From positions 3,412-12,000 of the forward strand of contig JALTMC010000380.1 in the NCBI GenBank assembly GCA_027005175.1: DNA of 8,589 nt. The letters run 5' to 3'. Below the pieces are notes generated by a model. The model saw only the letters and a list, made by a program, of their open reading frames with translations. It did no database searches and had not been told where the DNA came from. Positions 4,890 through 8,589 of the stretch are shown here, in pieces. A program made the position numbers and the translations under genes. This stretch comes from Myxococcales bacterium (GTDB taxonomy: Bacteria > Myxococcota_C > UBA6777). The first letter of the stretch is position 1. Each line of letters opens with the position of its first letter.

Positions 4890-6752
4890 ATGATCAAGGA
4901 AGAACTCGACCTCCTTCCCAAAGACCAATCACAAACGATCCTTGTTATCGGTAGTGTTGTGCTACTGTTTGGCGCATCAATGGTACTATCGTGGCATTTG
5001 TATCATTTCAAGACATTATCATTTCTCTTCCAAAGAACCCCCATGTCCTATACAACCTCTCTGGGCTTCGTCCTCAGCGGACTTGGATTCTTAATGCTGT
5101 GGAAGAAGCGACGCAAGCTCGTCTTAGGCATAGGGACACTCCTGTTGCTGCTTTCCATAACAACCTTAGTGCTCTACCTGTTAGGCAATACAACAAGCCT
5201 TGATGGATACTTGCTCCAGCTAGGTTTGATCGGTGGGCAGACCTTCCCCAGACCTATTGTCGCTCCACAAACAGCGACCTGCTTTGGTCTGATCAGTCTC
5301 ATCCTACTCACCAATCTACAAGCCCTTACCACAGGGATATTTGGAGCCTTTGTCTTTGGCCTTGGTCTTGTCACCACCACAAGCTATATCGTATCATGGA
5401 ACTCGGTACAGGACTGGGGCTTGCTCAGTCAGATGTCACTGCCTGCTGCCTTGAACTTCACCATTCTTGGAATTGGCCTGATTCGATTGAGTTGGCTTGG
5501 GGATAGGATCGTACGAACCCAGGACTACCTCGAACTCAACAAGCAGTTTATGGCTGAAGTGGAAGAACGCAAACAAACCGCAGAAGCACTCGAACAAAGC
5601 GAGGAACATTACTATGCCTTTTTAGAGGCCATACCTGATGTGATGTTTCGTATCCACAACGATGGGACATTTCTCGACTATTGGGTCCCAGAAACCTCGG
5701 AATTTGGCCAATCATCGGGTGCCTTTGTGGGAACCCCCATCCAAGACTTCATGCCAGACTCACTCACCCGCCGAATGCTACAGCATCTGGAGAAGGCCCT
5801 GCAAACTCGCCATATCCAAACGTTTGAATTCCAATGGCCATCTGCTGGCGAGATGCTCACCTTCGAAGCACGAGTCACTCGAAGTGGTGAAGCAGAAGGC
5901 ATCTTTATTATTCGCGACATCACAGAACAACTCCGGTTGTCCGAAGCTTTGGGCAAAAAAAACAAAGACCTCGAAGCACTCTTGTATATCATCTCGCACG
6001 ACCTGAACGAACCCATGCGAACCATCAAAAGCTTCTCTCGTATTCTCTCCCGACGCTGCAAAGAGCAGCTCGACGAGAAAGGCCAGGATCTGTTAACGCG
6101 GATCGACGGAGCCACGGAACGATTGGAACAACTGCTTGACGATCTACTCCAATACTCACGCGCCCAACGCTTTGAACGAGGAGTGCACGACATCTCCAGC
6201 GCAGAAATCGTAGAAAAAGTTTGTGAGAGACTAAAACATGTGATCCAAAAAACGGGAGCAACCATCGCTATAGCCCCTGACCTTCCACACATTCAAGCCA
6301 ACCCAACCTGGGCGACACAAGCCGTTTATAACCTGGTCGCCAACGCACTCAAATATACAGAGCAAGGACAGCCTCCTGACCTGGAAATAGCAAGATACCA
6401 ACAGGTTAAAACCGGAGGAATGGTGGATGTGGGATTAGTGATTCGCGACCGAGGGATTGGTGTTCCGGCCGATTTAGAAGAGTATATCTTTCAGCTTTTT
6501 CAACGTGCAGCAGGCCGCGAATACGAAGGGACAGGAGCGGGACTAAGCATTGTTCGTCAGGTTGCAGAACGACACGGAGGTAACGCCTGGGTCCAGGCTC
6601 GTAAGGGCGGAGGCTCCGAATTCTTCATCACCTTTGGTGTTCGCTCTCTCCTACCCAATGCCCCTCATCTGTTGTCAAAAACACCAACGTCTGAGCTGCC
6701 CCAAGCACAACCACCAACCCCCACAACCCCCCACAACCCATATGAGAAGTAA
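4890..6752 (+). CDS. Membrane sensor histidine kinase (six-segment membrane domain, PAS, HisKA, HATPase)
   Basis: This 620-residue protein is a complete sensor kinase that should autophosphorylate on His370 and pass the phosphate to a response regulator. Residues about 17-200 hold roughly six membrane segments (near 17-38, 55-71, 76-98, 125-143, 146-168 and 183-200). A helical linker rich in Glu and Gln leads to a PAS domain (about 237-348, starting YAFLEAIPDVMFRI and ending FIIRDITEQ). The HisKA domain has its H-box at ISHDLNEPMRTI. The ATPase domain shows the N box NLVANALKYT (Asn485), the G1 box DRGIG (Asp520), the F box and the G2 box GTGAGLSIV. A Pro/Thr-rich tail of about 30 residues ends the protein. 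The start at 4890 follows AAGGT by four bases. No receiver domain is fused; the receiver-PAS gene 315 bases downstream is a possible partner. The signal is unknown. Confidence 0.95.
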   Translation: MIKEELDLLPKDQSQTILVIGSVVLLFGASMVLSWHLYHFKTLSFLFQRTPMSYTTSLGFVLSGLGFLMLWKKRRKLVLGIGTLLLLLSITTLVLYLLGNTTSLDGYLLQLGLIGGQTFPRPIVAPQTATCFGLISLILLTNLQALTTGIFGAFVFGLGLVTTTSYIVSWNSVQDWGLLSQMSLPAALNFTILGIGLIRLSWLGDRIVRTQDYLELNKQFMAEVEERKQTAEALEQSEEHYYAFLEAIPDVMFRIHNDGTFLDYWVPETSEFGQSSGAFVGTPIQDFMPDSLTRRMLQHLEKALQTRHIQTFEFQWPSAGEMLTFEARVTRSGEAEGIFIIRDITEQLRLSEALGKKNKDLEALLYIISHDLNEPMRTIKSFSRILSRRCKEQLDEKGQDLLTRIDGATERLEQLLDDLLQYSRAQRFERGVHDISSAEIVEKVCERLKHVIQKTGATIAIAPDLPHIQANPTWATQAVYNLVANALKYTEQGQPPDLEIARYQQVKTGGMVDVGLVIRDRGIGVPADLEEYIFQLFQRAAGREYEGTGAGLSIVRQVAERHGGNAWVQARKGGGSEFFITFGVRSLLPNAPHLLSKTPTSELPQAQPPTPTTPHNPYEK

Positions 6753-6876
6753 AGCCAAATCGAGATGAAATGTTGTAGGGGCTCAGGGCCGATTGAGAGG
6801 ATAGGGTTTTGTGCACACGAAGCAAGAAACGTACTTCATATGGAGAGTTCATCAATCTATGATTCCTTGTTCTCCA

Positions 6877-6900
6877 TTCGTATTTCTTCGTGCCATTCGT
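6877..6900 (+). repeat. Three TTCGT motifs at about one helical turn
   Basis: TTCGT occurs at 6877-6881, 6887-6891 and 6896-6900, steps of 10 and 9 bases. Spacing near one DNA turn would suit a protein binding one helix face upstream of the receiver-PAS gene, but the motif is short and may be chance. Confidence 0.25.
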
Positions 6901-7003
6901 GGATACCAAGAAAAGGTGCAGAAGGGTTCAGCAACAGTACCTGACAAAGAAGCAACAGGGCGACTTTGAGACACTCATGTAAGAATATTTACAAGCCAAG
7001 CCC

Positions 7004-7031
7004 TGTACAAAAGAGAGAAATCGTGTATATA
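7004..7031 (+). promoter_or_regulatory. Weak candidate promoter for the receiver-PAS gene
   Basis: TGTACA at 7004-7009 and TATATA at 7026-7031 are separated by 16 bases. Each matches four of six bases of the sigma-70 consensus. The start codon lies 36 bases after the -10 element. Match quality is low. Confidence 0.25.
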
Positions 7032-7067
7032 GGCCGGTAAAGTCCTATCCAATCATTGAGGAAGATG

Positions 7068-8589
7068 ATGCAAACGTACAACAATGAGATTCCGCACCTA
7101 CGAATATTACTAATTGACGACAATGAGAACGACTACATCGTCACCCAAGACATCATCGAGCAAATGGAGCATCTACAGATTGAGTTGGATTGGGTAGACA
7201 ACTACCATGATGGGCTCTTGCGCATAGTGGAGCAACAACATGACTTCTACCTCATCGACTACAGGCTAGGTCCACAGAGTGGGATCGATTTAATGCGAGC
7301 TGCTCTTGTACAAGGTTGTCAGGTACCGATCACGATCTTGACAGGACGTGGTAGGCAGAATCTCGACCTCGAAGCGATACGCGAAGGTGCAGCCGACTTC
7401 ATCGTCAAAGACGATATGAGTCCAGAGCTATTGGAGCACTCCATCCGCTATACCATGGAAAGACAACGTGCCTCTGCTCAACTCAGAGCCAATGAGGAGA
7501 AGTTTCGTGCCATGTACCAGAACGCCCCTTTGGGGATGATCATGGCACAAAGAGATGGTGAGATCATCCAGGTCAATCAGGCTTTCTGCGATATCGGGGG
7601 CTACCAACAAACAGAGCTTGTGGGTGCAAATTTCTATGGGCTTCTCGATACTTCAGACCCAAAAAACACCCAGGAAGTGCCGAAGCTATTTGGGCAAGGT
7701 ATCTCAAAGTCCATTGAGAGTGTCTATCTACACAAGGATGGGCATCGCGTTCCCATCATGCTTGGCAGTGCTCAGTTTAAGAACAGCAAGAATACACACA
7801 TGGTATGGTTGTTTGTTGAAGACATCACCGAGCGAAAGCAACAACAAGAGAAGCTACTTCAAACAAGCCAGATCAATGCGGTGGGCGAACTTGCTTCCAA
7901 TGTAAAACAAGAACTAGAGCACCACTTGCGGACCATTCAAAAGAAGCTCAAAGAAGTGCTAGAGCACGAACATCATCATCTATCAGACCCAGGCCGACAA
8001 GAACTTGAGATAGCACTCCAACAGTGCGACAGTTTGAGTCGGCTGACAGGTGGGGTGTTGGCCCGTCAAAAGCATCAGATGATGGTTCGCTGGAACTCCG
8101 ATAAAACGATGAGTCAACTTCGACTTCGGATATTACGTGAGCCTGGCGCAGGAAAGTTTCGTAAATATTTATCATCACCGGAAGGGCATGCAGAGTTCAC
8201 AGCACAGCTTCATGAATCGGCACGACGCTCCACCGTACAAGAAGGGCTGGAAGAACTCCGAGTATGGTTGAGAAATTACACTCCACCGTTACTCCTATCG
8301 ACCGCACAAATCCCTGTCTGGCGACGGATTCAGTCCACCCTCCGCGAGGCTCTCACCCAGCTACGAAAAGTGATGTTATCTGCGATGAGTGAAGCCGATA
8401 TCCCACAGCTCACCATCTCAATGGATGATTTACCAGCAGTCCCACATCTCCAGGAGAAGGCACACACAGCCCGAACATCAACACCCCATTCAGGCACATC
8501 CCCCGCCCACCATCGCCCGCACATCGCAACCCCTTCGCGAACAGAGATACCAACCTCAGCATATTCTCCAGCCAATCGTCGCCCAATAT
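7068..8589 (+). CDS. Receiver-PAS signalling protein with a degenerate HisKA-like segment, 3' end cut by the window
   Basis: The frame is open from 7068 to the window edge (507 codons seen). The second of two adjacent ATGs is preferred because GAGGA at 7058-7062 lies five bases before it; the ATG at 7065 would leave only two. Residues about 10-130 are a response-regulator receiver domain with Asp17-Asp18, phospho-acceptor Asp64 (LIDYRLG), Thr92 (LTGRG) and Lys114. A PAS domain covers about 143-256 (FRAMYQNAPLGMIMAQ to VEDITERK). The next part, INAVGELASNVKQELEHHL, aligns with the HisKA H-box pattern GELAxGxAHExxxxL, but Gln281 replaces the phospho-accepting His; a second helix (SDPGRQELEIALQQCDSLSR) also fits a kinase dimerisation domain. 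No ATPase boxes follow. Residues about 340-460 are a helical region I do not recognise, followed by a Pro/Ser/His-rich segment. It is likely cytosolic and may take phosphate from the kinase encoded upstream (inference). Confidence 0.9.
   Translation, partial: MQTYNNEIPHLRILLIDDNENDYIVTQDIIEQMEHLQIELDWVDNYHDGLLRIVEQQHDFYLIDYRLGPQSGIDLMRAALVQGCQVPITILTGRGRQNLDLEAIREGAADFIVKDDMSPELLEHSIRYTMERQRASAQLRANEEKFRAMYQNAPLGMIMAQRDGEIIQVNQAFCDIGGYQQTELVGANFYGLLDTSDPKNTQEVPKLFGQGISKSIESVYLHKDGHRVPIMLGSAQFKNSKNTHMVWLFVEDITERKQQQEKLLQTSQINAVGELASNVKQELEHHLRTIQKKLKEVLEHEHHHLSDPGRQELEIALQQCDSLSRLTGGVLARQKHQMMVRWNSDKTMSQLRLRILREPGAGKFRKYLSSPEGHAEFTAQLHESARRSTVQEGLEELRVWLRNYTPPLLLSTAQIPVWRRIQSTLREALTQLRKVMLSAMSEADIPQLTISMDDLPAVPHLQEKAHTARTSTPHSGTSPAHHRPHIATPSRTEIPTSAYSPANRRPI

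Larger units (their letters stand above)
6753..7067. other. Intergenic stretch between the kinase and the receiver-PAS gene
   Basis: I see no supported gene, hairpin terminator or RNA in these 315 bases. A 59-codon frame at 6765-6944 (plus) lacks a ribosome-binding site and has no protein-like pattern. Two weak items are listed separately: a set of TTCGT repeats at 6877-6900 and a possible promoter at 7004-7031. The length suggests that the downstream gene has its own promoter. Confidence 0.5.

Noticed and set aside
6765-6944. 59-codon plus-strand frame in the intergenic stretch after the kinase
   Set aside because: No ribosome-binding site, atypical Cys- and Ser-rich composition and no recognisable motif; likely chance.

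Overview
The window looks like a bacterial chromosome segment from a Gram-negative organism with much regulatory and surface protein coding. A lipoprotein signal, a large membrane sensor kinase and Ser/Gly-rich proteins with a short N-terminal helical domain (a style common in Myxococcota and related former Deltaproteobacteria) point that way. The taxonomic guess is inference; no rRNA, tRNA or marker gene is present to confirm it.

Layout, left to right. (1) Positions 126-1766, minus strand: a 546-residue protein of unknown function with a short winged-helix-like N-terminus and a very long low-complexity tail containing two in-frame tandem repeats. (2) Positions 1767-2351: a 585-base gene-free stretch, the most unusual part of the window. 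It has a small palindromic cluster just upstream of gene 1, then a minimal CRISPR-like array of three identical 35-bp repeats with two unrelated 37-bp spacers (exact 72-bp period), then two related stem-loops. No cas gene lies in the window. (3) Positions 2352-3575, minus: a lipoprotein with a TIM-barrel domain like glycoside hydrolase family 113. (4) Positions 3696-4559, minus: a beta-hydroxyacid dehydrogenase of the glyoxylate/succinic semialdehyde reductase type. (5) Positions 4560-4889: a divergent intergenic region with three head-to-tail 35-bp repeats. (6) Positions 4890-6752, plus: a membrane sensor histidine kinase (six probable membrane segments, PAS, HisKA, HATPase). (7) Positions 6753-7067: intergenic, nothing strong. 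(8) Position 7068 to the right edge, plus: a receiver-PAS protein whose following helical segment resembles a HisKA domain but has Gln where the phospho-accepting His should be, with no ATPase domain in the visible part. It is cut by the window end.

The kinase and the receiver-PAS protein are co-oriented neighbours and may form a signalling pair (inference). The sugar-hydrolase lipoprotein and the dehydrogenase are also co-oriented, 120 bases apart, but no shared pathway is evident. The array, the 35-bp tandem repeats and the degenerate kinase domain are the observations most worth following up.
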